Origin: Sporothrix humicola
Taxonomy: Eukaryota > Ascomycota > Sordariomycetes > Ophiostomatales > Ophiostomataceae
DNA: 64,000 bases
NCBI GenBank assembly: GCA_021396245.1
Contig: WNYE01000063.1
Coordinates: forward strand, 179,850 to 243,849
Direction: 5' to 3'
Shown piece by piece: positions 44,425-57,131 of this stretch (position 1 is the first letter of the stretch; each line of letters opens with the position of its first letter). The translations under genes were made by a program, and so were the position numbers. The notes beneath the pieces are model-generated. The model was not told where the DNA came from, did not search any database, and worked only from the letters and a program-made list of their open reading frames with translations.

Positions 44425-47213
44425 GCAACGAATATGTCAAACAAAAACAAAAAATAAACGCGAGATCAAATTGATGGGCAGGCTGGATTTTGGCTTACTC
44501 TTGTTTTTATGCTATGATGTTATTTTACAACCCACGCGTTTTACATTGCCTTCTATACTTTTGGGATATTTACCTTGATCTTTTTATTTATTTTTTGGGC
44601 CGGCGAGGTGGAATACCACAACAACGATTCTCTGTTTTGTGAACCTACTATGTAGGACCAATGAAAATTGGATATACAAATGTCCACACAATCAATCTAC
44701 CTGCACTTGTGCTGTTGATTCGCAGTACAAACCATGTCGTATCTATTGACAAAAGGCTGTTGTAATTCTGGCTGTTTCCGAGGTTTTGGCCAAAAGTGTG
44801 GCCCATTGCTGTGGTTCGACATTTTATCCGTGCAACAGAAAGCACAGGCTCTGATGAGATGAGAGGATAAAGGTAGGACCGAAAGGGAGCAGCACTGACA
44901 CACGTCAAAGTCCATTGGCAGTTACTCCATACCTCGTAATATTCCGTACTGTTACTGCAAAGGGAAAAGAAAGAAAGCGACCCTGTTGAAACGTCGCTCC
45001 TGCAAGGTGTGGCTCAGGCCCTCCAGGCCCTGAAAACGGCCACGCAAAAGATGCACAAACGGCCCAGGACAAGAAAAGGATTGGCAGGAACGAGTGGTCT
45101 CCAGAAAAGAAAAAGGAGGAGAAGAAAAGAAGAAAATGGTTCGAAATGACGCGCAATGGCGGGCTGGGCTGACGGCCCCGTTTATCTTGGCGGGCGTTAT
45201 GTGTGTGTCCAGTGTGCCTTTCGTTGTCCTGTTCTCGCTTTTCTCGCTGTTCCTCTCACGTCTCTTCCTGCATAAAATCTGCACAAGGATACGCGAGGGC
45301 AGGGCGCGGACGGATCACCGGCTCGTATTTTCATCGTTGTTTCTTGTGCCTTTTGTCAACATGGTTTTCTCTTTTCCTATTTTCAGAGGCATACCGCTCC
45401 ACTGGATGAAAAATCAAACAAAAAAGTCCCGCCATCACAGCACCAAATGCAGTAAACCAAGCAAAAGCCGCGCCTCCTTTCTCAGACGCCAGCAAGGAAA
45501 AGTCTCCATTCCCACTCACACCAAGAATCGCCGAGTCGCAGAATACGACGCTGAGTTTTACTCAGTACGATAAACGATCTCTGTAATATGAAAAGGCGTG
45601 ACGACAGAGGGTGATGAAAAAGAGGGCCAAGTGTAAAATAAAATGTGTGAAAACGAAGGAACAAAAAGGTAAAAAATAAGCTTGACAAAAGTTGACAAAA
45701 GTTGACAAAAGTTGACAAAGCCTCAAAAGGTAAAATGTTGACAGCCACAATAAAGTTAAATGTTTAAATGTAGCACAAACAGGGATTGTGAACTCTTAGA
45801 TTTCAACTGGGTTTCCAGCGCAAAATGTCCAAGAAAGACAGTGAGATCTGAAGGAGGCCGCACCGAGGAAAGCGAAAAGCAGGGTTCGGCAACACCGCCC
45901 AGCCAACCATCCGTTGTCTGCTCACAACCTTTCTTACAACCCCAAGCCCCCTTTTTTTGCTTCTTCTTTTCCCATTGTCACTTAAAAGGGCAAAAAGAGC
46001 GGAAACAGAGACGGAACCGTAGACGGAAGTAAGAGACTGCGAAAGTGTGGCTCGCCAAAAGCCATCCCGTTTATTTTTGCTAAGAACGCTCCTTCTGCTT
46101 TGTCGTAGCCCGGTTCGTCCTGAGAGCCTGCCTCCTTTTGTCTTGCGGCGTCCCTCCTTCTGTCCAGCTTTCTTTGTCTCAGTCGCAACTTCCCCCGTTG
46201 GTTGCAACAACAACAAAAAAAAAAAAAAGAGCGGCTGAGCAAGATAGGAAAGAGTTAACCAGAACAAATAAAGAAAAAAGCCGAAGACTTTAAAAACTAA
46301 AAAAGATGCAGAAGCGTCGGGCGTTCCTTCTCACTCTTCAGCGTCTTCACCGTGCCACATGACTGACGCCCTCCACATCAATCACACTCGTTGCCCCCTT
46401 TGCTTTTTTTCCCTGTCCTGTTTCTTGTCGTAAGTCGCAACCACGCCCAGCCCGCCAAGCGACCTAGCGCTTCCCTTTTTTGGAGTCTTTTGTGGTCTTC
46501 CGTCACCTCCAGCCTCATGCCCTCCTTCCTCCACGTTTCGGCATCAGTTTCTCATTCCTTCCTACGCCCGGCGCCTGGTATTTTCCTTTTCCCTCCTCGA
46601 CAAGTTCTCACACAATTTTGTTTTCCTCCCCCTCTCACCAGCCTTCATCCTCGTCCTTTTTCTCTGTATCCGCCCGCGGCTCCCGGCGCCAAGACCCGTT
46701 CCACGTCACCTCTTCTTCTCGGCCTCGCCTCCCTCCGAAGCCTTTCGTCGCTTTTCGAGTTCTTTCGTCTTCCCGTTTCTTTCTAATTTCCACTCCATCT
46801 TTCGACTTTTTTGATCGCTTCTTGTCCGCAGCACCTTTGTCTGCCTCGCCCGGTTTGATACTCGGCGATATCTCTTCTCTATCTCCATTTTCCAAATCGA
46901 TAATACGCGTCGCCCGATTGTATTTCACATCGTCTCGACCTGTTTGGCCAATTCAACGAAAAGAGCCAGTCTCTTTGTTTATATACGATTTACGAACCCC
47001 TCGAGTCCCCCCCCCCCCAGGGCGCAACAACGAAAACAAGACCACGCTGTCTTGCATTCCTCGGCATTGTCTCGCTCGTCCTTCGTATCTTTCTCTTCAG
47101 CACCACGACGCCCGTCTTCCTCCGGTAAACAAATGGTCTACACACCTCTTCGGTAGTAGGAAACCGACGGCGCAGTGCCGCCTCCCTTACGTCGCCTTGC
47201 CTTGACCGCAACG
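44425..47213. other. Spacer between acetyl-CoA synthetase and the ADAM gene
   Basis: About 2.8 kb with no supported gene. It contains a 10-bp tandem repeat (45681-45720) and, from about 46.4 kb, a long pyrimidine-rich stretch with a run of C near 47009-47020; the open frames there are composition artefacts. This is the probable ADAM leader. Confidence 0.5.
45681..45720 (+). repeat. 10-bp tandem repeat, four copies
   Basis: Four head-to-tail copies of (C/G)TTGACAAAA(G) from 45681 to 45720, nearly identical. A small minisatellite in a spacer. Confidence 0.85.
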
Positions 47214-50200
47214 ATGCGGTCCCCATGGCGGCCGCCTCCAGAAGGCCCCGGGATCTCTTCTGCCGGCCCCCAACGACACTCCGTCTCCCTCTCCCGCCCT
47301 TCTAGATCTTTCAGATCTTCTATATCCTCCCTTGCGATATCATCACCGATAACAGTCCTCTTCACAACTCTCCTCGCCCTCTCCTGTCTTATCTCTGGCA
47401 CATATGCCGACTCACGACCTCGCAACCCTCTCCGCACAATCGCGCGCGTTGAAGATGCCGTCCTTCACTCGCCATCACATCGTGTGAACGCCCTCTCACA
47501 CTTTCAGATCTCTTTAACATTGCACCAGGAAGATACCGGCCGCAAGCTCCCTGTCCGTCTCCGCCTCGAGCCGAACCACAACATCCTCGCCGACGATGCC
47601 GCCGTCCACTATGCCAACGCCGATGGCTCGATTACCATCCAGAAGATCAACCGCCTCGACCACCGCGTCTTCATGGGCCATGCCTTTGTTCAGTCCGGCC
47701 ACAGCTTGATCGACGGTACTATGAACGATAACCATTGGATCAATGCCGGCTGGGCCAGCGTTTATATCCATGTCGACGGCGATCGTCCCATCTTTGAGGG
47801 CGCCTTCCATCTGGCCGGCGACCACCACCACATCCAGACGAGCCACAACTTTATCAACACGCGCATTGCTGGCGACCCGATCGTGAACTATGAGAGGGAA
47901 GAGTACATGGTGGTCTGGCGCGACTCAGATATCCTGCCCGATGCGGCCATGGAAAACGTTGAACTGCGGCGCCGGCTGATGCAGCGGGGCCTGGAGGTTG
48001 CGCCAATCGGAAACGAGACCCTTGACGGCAGGAGCCTTTTGTCGCAAGGCTGCGTAGCAGACGGCCTGCTGTTCAACCGCGACGACCTGCACCCTGTCTT
48101 CACTGGTATCGATATTGACCGCCGCGACGACATTATCAAACGCGAGACGAGCCCGGCTGTGTCGAACTCGCGGTGGCTCTTTGGCCGCCAGATCGATGGC
48201 AACGGTGATTCGGGCGGTAACTCGGCTGGTGTCAACCTGACGTCGACCATTGGCAATCCCGCAGGCTGTCCCACGACCCGCAAGGTCGCACTCATGGGTG
48301 TTGCCGCCGACTGCAACTACTGGGGTCTCCTGAAAGACAACACAACCGATAATATTGTGGCACAGGTCAACGCAGCATCGCGTATATACGAAAGCACCTT
48401 TAACATTTCCTTGGGCATCCAGCACCTCGTCATCCAGAACAACAGCTGTCCGACCGACGCATCAACAACCGCCACGCCGTGGAACGCCGGCTGCAGTCTC
48501 AGTATCACTGACCGCCTGAACCTGTTTTCCAAGTGGCGCGGCGAATCGGCCAACGACAGCAATGCCTTTTGGATGTTGCTGAGCACCTGTGCCACAGATT
48601 CGGCCGTTGGTCTGGCGTGGCTCGGGCAGCTCTGCGTGCCGGGCTCGAAGTCAGACGGCTCCAACGAGACCATTGCGGCCACCAACGTTGTCGTGCGCAC
48701 CTCGACGGAGTGGCAGGTCATGGCCCACGAGATTGGGCACACGTTTGGTGCCGTGCACGATTGCACCACGCAGACGTGCGCCGACGGCACCGTCACAAAG
48801 CAGCAGTGCTGCCCGCTCAGCGCCGGCAACTGCAACGCCAACGGGCAGTTCATCATGAACCCTAGTACGGGAAGCGGTATCACGCAGTTCTCGTCGTGCA
48901 CGATGGGCAATATTTGCTCGGCCATTGGCCGCAACAGCGTCAAGTCGTCGTGTCTCAGCAACAACAAGGACGTCGTCACGGTCACGGGCAGCGAGTGCGG
49001 CAACGGCATTGTCGAGGCCGGCGAAGAGTGCGATTGTGGCGGCACCGAGGGCTGTGGAAGCAACAGCTGCTGCGACCCAACAACGTGCAAGTTCACCGCC
49101 AACGCCTTGTGCGATCCGTCCAACGACGAGTGCTGCACATCCACATGCCAGCTTGCGGGCTCCGGCACGGTCTGCCGTCCTAGCACGGGCTCGTGCGATC
49201 CGGCCGAGACCTGCTCTGGCACCAGCGCCTCGTGCCCGACAGACGTCACCTCGCCCGACGGCACATCATGTGGCTCATCTGGTTCTGGACTTACCTGTGC
49301 CTCGGGCCAATGCACATCACGCGATCTGCAGTGCAAGACCCTCATGGGCTCACTGACGACAGGCAACGACACCTATGCGTGCAGCTCGCAGGGTTGCCAG
49401 CTGAGCTGTGCATCGCCCGAGTTTGGCCCCAACACGTGTCTGTCCATGAACCAGAATTTCTTGGACGGCACACCCTGCCAGGGTGGTGGCCACTGCAGCA
49501 ACGGCAACTGCGAGGACGTGTCCCTCAGCAAAGAAATCGGTGAGCTGTTCCGCAACAACCTTAGCATTGTGATCCCCGTTTCTGTGGTCGTCGGCATCCT
49601 CGTGTTCATGGCCATTTCTGGTTGCGTCTACTCTGCTATCAAGCGGAGCCGTCGTCGCCGGCACCTGCGCGAGCTTGCCCGTATGGGCATGCCACCGCCA
49701 CCCGTACAGCCGCGCTCGCCGGGTTGGCTCGGCTTGGGCGGCAAGAGACTGTCTAAGACGCCGGGCCAGTATGGCCCTGGCCCGAATCCTAATATGATGG
49801 GTCCGGCCGGCGCATACCGTGGACCTGGCGGGACAACAGCCGCTCGTAATGTCGCGCCAGCAGCAAACAACACGACCCAGCGCTCTGGCTGGGCTTTCTG
49901 GCGGAAGAACAAGGACAACAACAACAAGGAAGGCGGTCCGAGCGCCGAGTCGGTCAACGTCGCCCAAGTCCAGCGGCCTCCGCAAAGCTTCCGCAACGAA
50001 AGCTTCCGTAACGACAGAAGCAACTCGGCCACTCCCAGTCCCAACCTGCCACCATCCGTCGGTCCATGGAGGGCAAGCGGCTATGGCGGAGGACCGAATT
50101 CGAATCGCGGACCAGGCGGCGGTAGCGCACGCGGCACACCGCCGCCAGCACAGCAGCATCCATACAATATGCGGCCGGGCCCGCCACCGTATCAACAGCA

Positions 50201-50258
50201 GCAGCAGCAACAGCAATGGACGCCATCGAGGTCGTTCCAGGCTCCGCGGTATGCTTAA
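47214..50258 (+). CDS. ADAM-family transmembrane metalloprotease (reprolysin with disintegrin domain)
   Basis: A single-exon gene of 1014 residues from the ATG at 47214 (the frame upstream has only a GTG). A hydrophobic stretch at about 44-63 (ITVLFTTLLALSCLISG) is a signal peptide or anchor. The propeptide runs to about 310, with a dibasic KR near 309 that could be a kexin-type processing site. The zinc site is H505-E506-I-G-H509-T-F-G-A-V-H515-D516, the HExxHxxGxxHD reprolysin signature. A Cys-rich disintegrin-like region (GNGIVEAGEECDCGG) follows at about 600-690, then more cysteines. One membrane helix (SIVIPVSVVVGILVFMAISGCVY) is near 784-806, followed by basic residues and a Pro/Gly/Gln-rich cytoplasmic tail with a polyglutamine run. 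It matches fungal ADM-type ADAMs, which are thought to act at the cell surface; substrates are unknown. Confidence 0.95.
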   Translation: MRSPWRPPPEGPGISSAGPQRHSVSLSRPSRSFRSSISSLAISSPITVLFTTLLALSCLISGTYADSRPRNPLRTIARVEDAVLHSPSHRVNALSHFQISLTLHQEDTGRKLPVRLRLEPNHNILADDAAVHYANADGSITIQKINRLDHRVFMGHAFVQSGHSLIDGTMNDNHWINAGWASVYIHVDGDRPIFEGAFHLAGDHHHIQTSHNFINTRIAGDPIVNYEREEYMVVWRDSDILPDAAMENVELRRRLMQRGLEVAPIGNETLDGRSLLSQGCVADGLLFNRDDLHPVFTGIDIDRRDDIIKRETSPAVSNSRWLFGRQIDGNGDSGGNSAGVNLTSTIGNPAGCPTTRKVALMGVAADCNYWGLLKDNTTDNIVAQVNAASRIYESTFNISLGIQHLVIQNNSCPTDASTTATPWNAGCSLSITDRLNLFSKWRGESANDSNAFWMLLSTCATDSAVGLAWLGQLCVPGSKSDGSNETIAATNVVVRTSTEWQVMAHEIGHTFGAVHDCTTQTCADGTVTKQQCCPLSAGNCNANGQFIMNPSTGSGITQFSSCTMGNICSAIGRNSVKSSCLSNNKDVVTVTGSECGNGIVEAGEECDCGGTEGCGSNSCCDPTTCKFTANALCDPSNDECCTSTCQLAGSGTVCRPSTGSCDPAETCSGTSASCPTDVTSPDGTSCGSSGSGLTCASGQCTSRDLQCKTLMGSLTTGNDTYACSSQGCQLSCASPEFGPNTCLSMNQNFLDGTPCQGGGHCSNGNCEDVSLSKEIGELFRNNLSIVIPVSVVVGILVFMAISGCVYSAIKRSRRRRHLRELARMGMPPPPVQPRSPGWLGLGGKRLSKTPGQYGPGPNPNMMGPAGAYRGPGGTTAARNVAPAANNTTQRSGWAFWRKNKDNNNKEGGPSAESVNVAQVQRPPQSFRNESFRNDRSNSATPSPNLPPSVGPWRASGYGGGPNSNRGPGGGSARGTPPPAQQHPYNMRPGPPPYQQQQQQQQWTPSRSFQAPRYA

Positions 50259-50813
50259 GGAGTGGCTTTACCATCATATTTTTGCAGCGTTTTATTTGTG
50301 TTTTTCAAACAGGTCATGATTTAATGCGGGTACTCATATTCACGGGGTTTTTTTAACGTTTCAAACGGTTTGCATGTTTTCCTATCTTGTCTTGTACAAA
50401 ACAGTCATAGTGATTGTCAGACTCAGACTCAGACTCTGACACACCATATATATAGACACACACACCGGGAAGAAGTAATGTTTATGTTTACATATTTGGG
50501 CTCATGTTCTGGTACATTATAACATAATGGAAAATTATTGATCTGGACATTAATCATAAAATAAAAATGGACAGCCTTCGCGAAGGGCCCCTTGGAGAAC
50601 AAAATGCGGAAATGAACAACAAACTATGGGATGTGGGAAGTGTTGATGTCCCGTTCGTGAAAAGCAAAGTGGTGACACCAAGATCGATCTATCGATGGCC
50701 AAAAATTATCAAACATATGTTTCCTCCTCTTTCTTTCGGGTATCAAATTGCCAAGTGTCAAGTGATGTGAAATCAAACTGGTGCGTAAATGTTCAAGAAC
50801 GCAATTTCGGCAC
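50259..50813. other. Convergent 3' region after the ADAM gene
   Basis: About 550 AT-rich bases between converging genes, with a short CAGACT microsatellite and CA/TA repeats near 50418-50466. No gene seen. Confidence 0.6.
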
Positions 50814-51762
50814 TCAACGCTTCCTATGCTTGCCGCGACTGGCTCGACTGCTGGCACTGCCTCGGCCGTTACCACTGCTGCTGCCCTCACCATTGTCGTA
50901 GTCGTCATAACCATCGCCATCGCCGTCGTCATCTTCTTCATCGCCCTCTTCGTCACTGCCGTACGCGTCTCGAGCAGACAATCCACGAGCAGCCAGCGCG
51001 GTCGGCGACATGATCGTATCGCTGTCGTAGCCGCACATCATGCTCATAAATGCCATGCGAACGGCGGGGATGGACTACGGTCATTAGCCTGGGCAATCAG
51101 ATAGTGTCGAGGGGGGTGTGGCCTACATCATTCAAGCTTTGAGCATACATCATGAGCAGCTCGGGACTATCGAGCACCGTCGTGGCAAGTCGGCGCCGCT
51201 CAAGGTTGGCAAAGTTGTCGAGGGGCGCGATGCCCATGTCGGTGGTGCCGCCCTCCAGGGGCGTCGGCGACGGCGTGCGCACGAAATGGGGCGACAAGAG
51301 CGGGACGGGCGGGTCGTCCTTGGAGCGGCGGTGGGCGGCGCGGACGCTCTCGAGGCGGTCCTTGTAGTACGGGTCTTTGCGGCGGGTGAATTCGTATCTA
51401 TGACGGGGTTAGCGGCATTCTCATCGGTCGCCTGGGGGTTTGTGCTGCACTCACGGATCCTTCCCTCGGGCTTGGAGGTCTCGCATGTGTGGGGAAAATG
51501 GCAGGTCCGGCGGCGGCATGCGCAGCGTCGAGTACCCGTGGGACCAGTCGCCGGCGGCGTTGTTGACTGGTTGCGGGCGCGGCATGTGGTGTTGAGTATG
51601 TGCAGAGGGAAAGGCGTAGAAGTCGGAGATTGGTGGCAGAGTATTGTCGTCCAGACTGTTGACATTGGTACCGGAGGCAGAGGCAGAGGCCGAGGCGGAG
51701 CCGGTATTGCTGTTGCTGCTGGCGTCTGTGCCGGCCGGCGGCTGCTGCTCTGAAGGTAGCAT
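50814..51762 (-). CDS. Unrecognised acidic-tailed protein, 279 residues
   Basis: Three exons, 51762-51455, 51397-51127 and 51074-50814, with introns of 57 and 52 nt (GTGAGT and GTAGGC donors; CTAAC and CTAATGAC branch regions), giving 279 residues. The N-terminal ~95 residues are Ser/Pro-rich and disordered. A compact, conserved-looking middle reads YEFTRRKDPYYKDRLESVR, then DNFANLERRRLATTVLDSPELLMMYAQSLNDSIPAVRMAFMSMMCGYD across the second junction. The tail is strongly acidic (DEEGDEEDDDGDGDGYDDYD), then Ser/Gly-rich and finally basic (RGKHRKR). The join at the second intron gives a continuous helix-like segment, which supports the model. Function unknown; the composition suggests a nuclear protein. 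Confidence 0.78.
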
Positions 51763-54494
51763 CTTGAGATGAAAGTGATGGGTGTGGTCGATTAAATGTG
51801 GGTGGTAAAAATGGAAAAAGACAAAATATATGAATGGATGGAAGGTGACAGCAAGACTGATAAAAATGTTCCAGCTATCTATCCCGGTCTCGGAAGGAAC
51901 GTGTTCCAGCTGGGCCTCTTTCCTGCTTTACTACTTTCCTCCGTTCCTTCTTTCCTTCTTTCTGTCTTTCAGTCGTTCGTTCTTTCCCTCGAGGATGACA
52001 CTTTTTTGAGGGTTGCTCTTGCCCCCCTCTCGTCCTTCGTGTTTGTGCTCGTGTTATGTACTTGCACAGCTTTGCGTCTGTGTACAAGTTGGCAAGTACG
52101 TACTCAGTACTCCCCTTTCTCTAAAATTAGAAGGCGAATGCTTCTTTCCCTTGTCCAGCCGTTTTCAGGTTACACAGGGGGGAAAGAGTTGGGAGAGACG
52201 AAAATCGGAAAGAGCTCCCTTTGCGGGCTGACACAGGGAAGGAGCGATAAAGAAAGATGAAAGACAGGTAAAATCGTGAGCTGGTTCGTGAGTTGGCAGC
52301 AAAATGCCACGGTGTGATATGCGACTCGAGTTTGATAATTGATAGCAACAGGCGGCGGGGTGACAAGTGTGTTGTTCAAGTTGTTCGAGTCGTTCCAAGT
52401 GCCTGGTAGTGTTTCCTTGATGGCGACAAGCCGTGGAGGTTGTATTGATCAAAAACAAAGGGTCCGCGTGGATCCTATTGTTTTACCACCCTGTGTTTAA
52501 CAATCGATGAGGTGAGATGATGTCCTCTCCAAATGTTGTTGGTGGTTCCCTTGTTCCCTTATTCCCTTGATCCTAATAAGGTGGAGGTCGAGTCCGTGGG
52601 GTCACGCAGAAACCTCGTGGTTCGGGTGGCAGTTGAGAAGGAAAGAGTGCGTTGTTTTAATTTGGTGATCCGTAGATGGAAGGGACGAGGAAGGTTATGA
52701 ACGAACGAGAGATGATGGGCAGTTGAAGAAAGATAGACAAATAGCAAGCAGGAAGCAGGAAGCAGAAAGCACAAGAGCGGAGAACGTCACAAGCACAAGC
52801 AACAAGACAGGGCAAGAACAGTTCGGAGCGCTTGTAATCCGCTCTTGCCCTCTTTGTCGGTGGAAGGAGGGGCCCACCAATAGCGTGCTTCCAGGCTTCT
52901 GGAACTCACTTTGCGGCCGCTAGTCTCTCCTTCTAAACTAGAGCTAGAAACAGCGACGAAGGCAAACGGCAAACGGGCAAGGCCCGCCCTATCCGTTCCC
53001 ATATGGCGTATGGAGACTGTTGATTGGCGTATGACAGCATAGCTCCCCCTCCGTTTACAACATCTTGGAGGCGTTTAATTTATGCAGCTTGCCAACATGT
53101 GTTCCTACACTTTATGAGTTTAAAGAAACACCCATTCAAGGTGCTTCCCTCACACTACTAGGATTCGACAGTCAGTTCAGTTGCCAGCAGCGAATTGACA
53201 GCACATCTTCAGCTCTTCCTGGAAATGCGCCGTCCCATCGGATACAACAAAGAAAAGAAAAGATAACGGTACAAACTGCCGTTGGCCGTTGTGCTTTCTT
53301 GTGCAACGTGGGACTCAACAAAACGAGACGGACACTCGAAGTGGTACCATCCACCTTTTCAATACGGAGTAGAGTCCCTGAATGTTACATGATTTGGCTT
53401 CGCGATGTGTAAGTAGTGCTAATAAGTATATTCGATTTCAGTATCCAGAACCGTTTTTCTTTCCAATCAACACCAGGCCACGCTTGTTCCTTGATATCTC
53501 TCCATCTCCTAAGCCCGCCCGTTTCATATATCGCCATTGAAAAGCAAGTCGGTAGAAAACAAAAGTAAAAAGAAACCCAACACCATACTCTTGTTCTGCA
53601 TGCATGCAACCGTACACTCCGTTGTGGGATCAGCTTTTGTCCCAGAAGAAATCGACACGCAAAGACAAAGGAAAGATGAAAAAGTGAATGCGAGGAGAAA
53701 ACCCGAGAACCAGAGAATAGAAAGATAAGAGATGTCGCAAAGAAGGAAGACACACAGTTGTTTTATAGGGTAAGTAGAAAAGAAAAGCTTTGAATATAAA
53801 AAAGTGACAATACCCAAAGGTCAGCCTTCGTAAAGAGCACGACGAATACCAGAAAAGAAGAAACACCCCCCGGTAAAAGAAGAATAAAAAGCGAAACACC
53901 GAACACAAAAGAAAGGATGAGAAAAGAAAGAAGAGAAAGAATCCCACCATATGCTCCTCGTCATGTCTTCGTCATGGTCCCGCATGTGAAAATGGTATAT
54001 TTGGTGAAGAAGAAACAGGTGAAGAAAGAAATCTGCAAGCAGACAGGGGTTTTGGTGTATATTGCATTGAAGCAAGGCACAGAAATGGATATAATAAAAT
54101 ATTGGTGATAGCAGGTAGTGTACACGCCCCCCTGCGACGTGGTCGAAGTATAGCACGCTTTGTTGATATATACAGGCGTGATACAACGTTTCTCTCATTG
54201 GCTTTGCTTGTATTCGTGGCCAGTTGGCTAGGTCGGCTCACCGGCAGGTCCAGCATACATGTTTGAAGTTGTATCCAAAAGCGTGGCTCGGTTGTATAAG
54301 AGGGCCGGCATGCTGTCGAGTGTGCGAGCCGCCTTGAGCTCGTATTATTCGGCCGGCGCGATGATATGTGGAGAGACGTTTTCGATCGAGAAAGGGGGGG
54401 TCTTATTAATCAGTCATTGAAGACTGGCCGGTCGCTAGGTCATTGTCGTCGTCGGTGGTCGGGTAAGTTTTCAAACCCGAGGGACCTATCGGGT
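51763..54494. other. Spacer upstream of the 279-residue gene
   Basis: About 2.7 kb with no supported gene. AGCAGGA-type short repeats occur near 52743-52770. The open frames at 53.5-54.2 kb are AT-rich and lack protein character. Confidence 0.5.
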
Positions 54495-57131
54495 TCACCT
54501 AAAGTTGATCACAGCCAACTAAAAAGGTCAGTACGTGTCATGCTTAAGAGACAAATTAAAATCATGCGCGGCATAACTCACCCGGTTGTTGACGCCGTAC
54601 GCCAGTTTCTGGCCGGTCGCATCCCAACCCAGACAGTGCGTGTCCTCGTCCTCGCCGTCGCCATTCGGCTTCGGGCTCTTCCAGCCCGGGTGCGACTCGC
54701 GCCGCCAGCTGGCCCGAGGAATCGCGTGGTCGCCAACCTTCCAGATCAGAATCCGCTCTGGTGTTGCGCCGGCAATAAATGCACCGTCAGGTGTGAAGGC
54801 CAGAGCCATTACAGGCAGGTCCATGGTCATGGAGCACTTGGGCTTGCTGTCGGGCAGGCGCGCGTTCCAAATGGTAATAGCGCCATCCTCGCCGCCAGAG
54901 GCAAGCAACCGTTCGTCGTCGGGTGCCGTGGAGGACTGGAGAGGCTGCCATGCCAGAGACGTGATGAGTCCAATATGCGCAGAAATTGTGCGCCGTTCAC
55001 CGTTTTCATCCCAGAGATCGATCACGCCCCGTTCGCTGGCAGTAGCAGCAATCCTAGAGAACGCATCGTACTGGACCATGGTGAAGCGCTCGTCCCGGTT
55101 CGTGTTGAATTTCAGGCCAGGGATAATTCCGTCCTCGGACAAGGTAAACGCCGCAAGAAGATCGCCACCACAGAGCAAGAAGCTGCTGTTGCTCGTCCAT
55201 GCTGCGTCAAGCGGGTTCTCGTTCAGGTCGTGGTTCTGGAGCAGGTGCGACGTCCTTTTCGTTCCCGTGGCCGAGAAAACAGTCACAAGCGTGCCACTGC
55301 CCTCAGGGGCAATGCTCAGGATGGATATGCCATTGGAATTCCACCGCAGCTTAATAACAGGAGGCTCGCGGATGTGGTACTGTTCCAGCTGCATGCCGTC
55401 GGGTGACCAGATGCTCACGTGGCCCTTGCCGCCAGACTCCGTCGCAATAGCGATAGTTTCACCGTTGGGGTTCCAGGCCATCGCAGTCACAGTGGTGTGC
55501 TGCTGACCTTCCTCCTCGACGAGATCCATGTGTGAATTATCCTTTGCGCCCACGTGATGCGTCACGGGCCCTTTAGTGGCACGGGAGACTGTCCAAATGC
55601 GGGCTAGCGCGTCTGTGCCGGCAGCCGCCAAAAGGTCTGGGTTGGTTGGGTTCCACTCGCAATGCAGGACAATGGGGTTTTCGTGGCCAGGCTGTTGCGA
55701 CTCCGCTAGGCTGTTGGTGGCCGTTTCCACGTCGGGTATCAGCTCCAAAAATACCGTCTCGGGTGCCAGCTCCTCGACTTTGTCGACCTGCGTGCCCTGC
55801 TCAGGACCATCCGTGCGTGGCACTGGTGTTGATGCAGGCTCGCGCTCCATTGGTGAGGGATACGCGTGTTGATTTTCGCTGCCGTCGATGTCCATGGGTA
55901 TCGATTGCACGGCATTTGAGGTGTCTGCGCCGGCTGTCGTAGAGTCGTGGCCATTGCTAAGGCGTTGCTTCTTGGCGGGCGATCCATTTTGTTGCGGTTG
56001 CTGCTTGCTGTCGATCTGGCGCTTCCGTGTGCTGTCGGCATCATCGGTCGGTGGTGGTAATACTGATCCTGCTGTTGATAAGGGAGCAGTTGCGGATGTT
56101 GTGGATGGGGCTGCGGCATTGGCGGTGGCAACAGCGGCCGTAGATATAGGCGCACCAGTGCTGGGGGCTGTTGCAGCAAGTACAGGCTTGCTCTCTGTCA
56201 ACGCTTCCCTTGGTTCCTCTTTATGGAACGGTGGAGGACTTGTAATGAGAGGGCCGAAGATACCATTGGGTTCGGTTGGGGCCTCCGTTGGCTGTCTAGT
56301 GTCAGAAAAACATGCCCACATATGGATATGACAGAGAGCGCTCATATTTGGAAGAGGGACCGGAGCACATACTGGTAATTGCTTCTGCTCATAGGCTCTC
56401 TCTATGGACAGCAGGTTCAGGCCCTTGTTGACGACATTCACCAGCGCTTGCGTCCTAACAAACGGCGCGAAGTCCAGATCGCGATGGGGCGCCTCTACGT
56501 GCCATTCTTTCTGAAAGCTCGCAGCAGTATCGCGATAATCTGTAGTGGTTAGTCAATGTGCGCAAAGGGTGGGGGAAAGTGAGGCATGAGGCAATCAGTG
56601 AGGCTTCTGCGGGACAAGCTTGACGGTAACGGTGGGATAGCCATGGCCAAAGAAGATGGTAGGAAGTTACGGCGATGCACATGCGTGCGCCATCCAAAGA
56701 AAGAGAGAAGAATGGAAGGTTAAATGGGAAATGAGAAATGATATAGTGGTGATTGAGGGAGGCGCAGACGACAGGATAAGAAAATGACATACTCCCTTCA
56801 AGTAGGTATCTGTTTAAGGTTGAGTGCGTTAGCATTGGATTCGTTATTTGTGCGAAAACACAATCGCGCATGAGATGCAGGAACAGGGGCGCGAGGCACA
56901 AGAGTCAGGGCATGTGGCAAAAGCGAGTTGGGGTACGGCCAGGACCATAGTGAGAGAGCGACACGCGCAAAATGCATCGCGCATGCCGCGCAATGAACCA
57001 GGGCATAACAAGGGAATCAAAGTTGGGTAAGGGACAAGGCGAGGCTGAAAAAACACGCGTGACGGTTGGGGGTAGTAAACGAACCTCCAGACGAGAAAAT
57101 TGAGTCGATCGTTGTCGAGAAACTCCTTCAT
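54495..57131 (-). CDS. LisH-WD40 protein (TBL1/Sif2-type corepressor subunit)
   Basis: Five exons: 57131-57085, 56809-56793, 56539-56373, 56291-54582 and 54518-54495, giving 654 residues. Introns are 275, 253, 81 and 63 nt, with CTAAC/CTGAC branches in most. Exon 2 is only 17 nt and completes the LisH motif: DRLNFLVWRYLLEGNYRDTAASFQ. A TBL-like helix region (RTQALVNVVNKGLNLLSIERAYEQ) follows. Residues about 80-260 are low-complexity Ala/Thr/Pro with a basic KKQRLS patch that may be a nuclear signal. WD40-type repeats fill the rest (for example CEWNPTNPDLLAAAGTDALARIW, MAWNPNGETIAIATES, RLLASGGEDGAITIWNARL). Yeast Sif2 and animal TBL1 with this layout are in histone deacetylase (Set3/SMRT-NCoR) complexes; a similar nuclear role is inferred. 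The start at 57131 is chosen for the LisH spacing. Confidence 0.9.

Noticed and set aside
46480..47205. 241-codon open frame just before the ADAM start
   Set aside because: Begins at a non-ATG codon, pyrimidine-rich leader sequence, ends before the ADAM ATG.
47175..47213. Extended N-terminus for the ADAM protein
   Set aside because: The upstream codon at 47175 is GTG; the first ATG in frame is at 47214 and gives a normal signal region.
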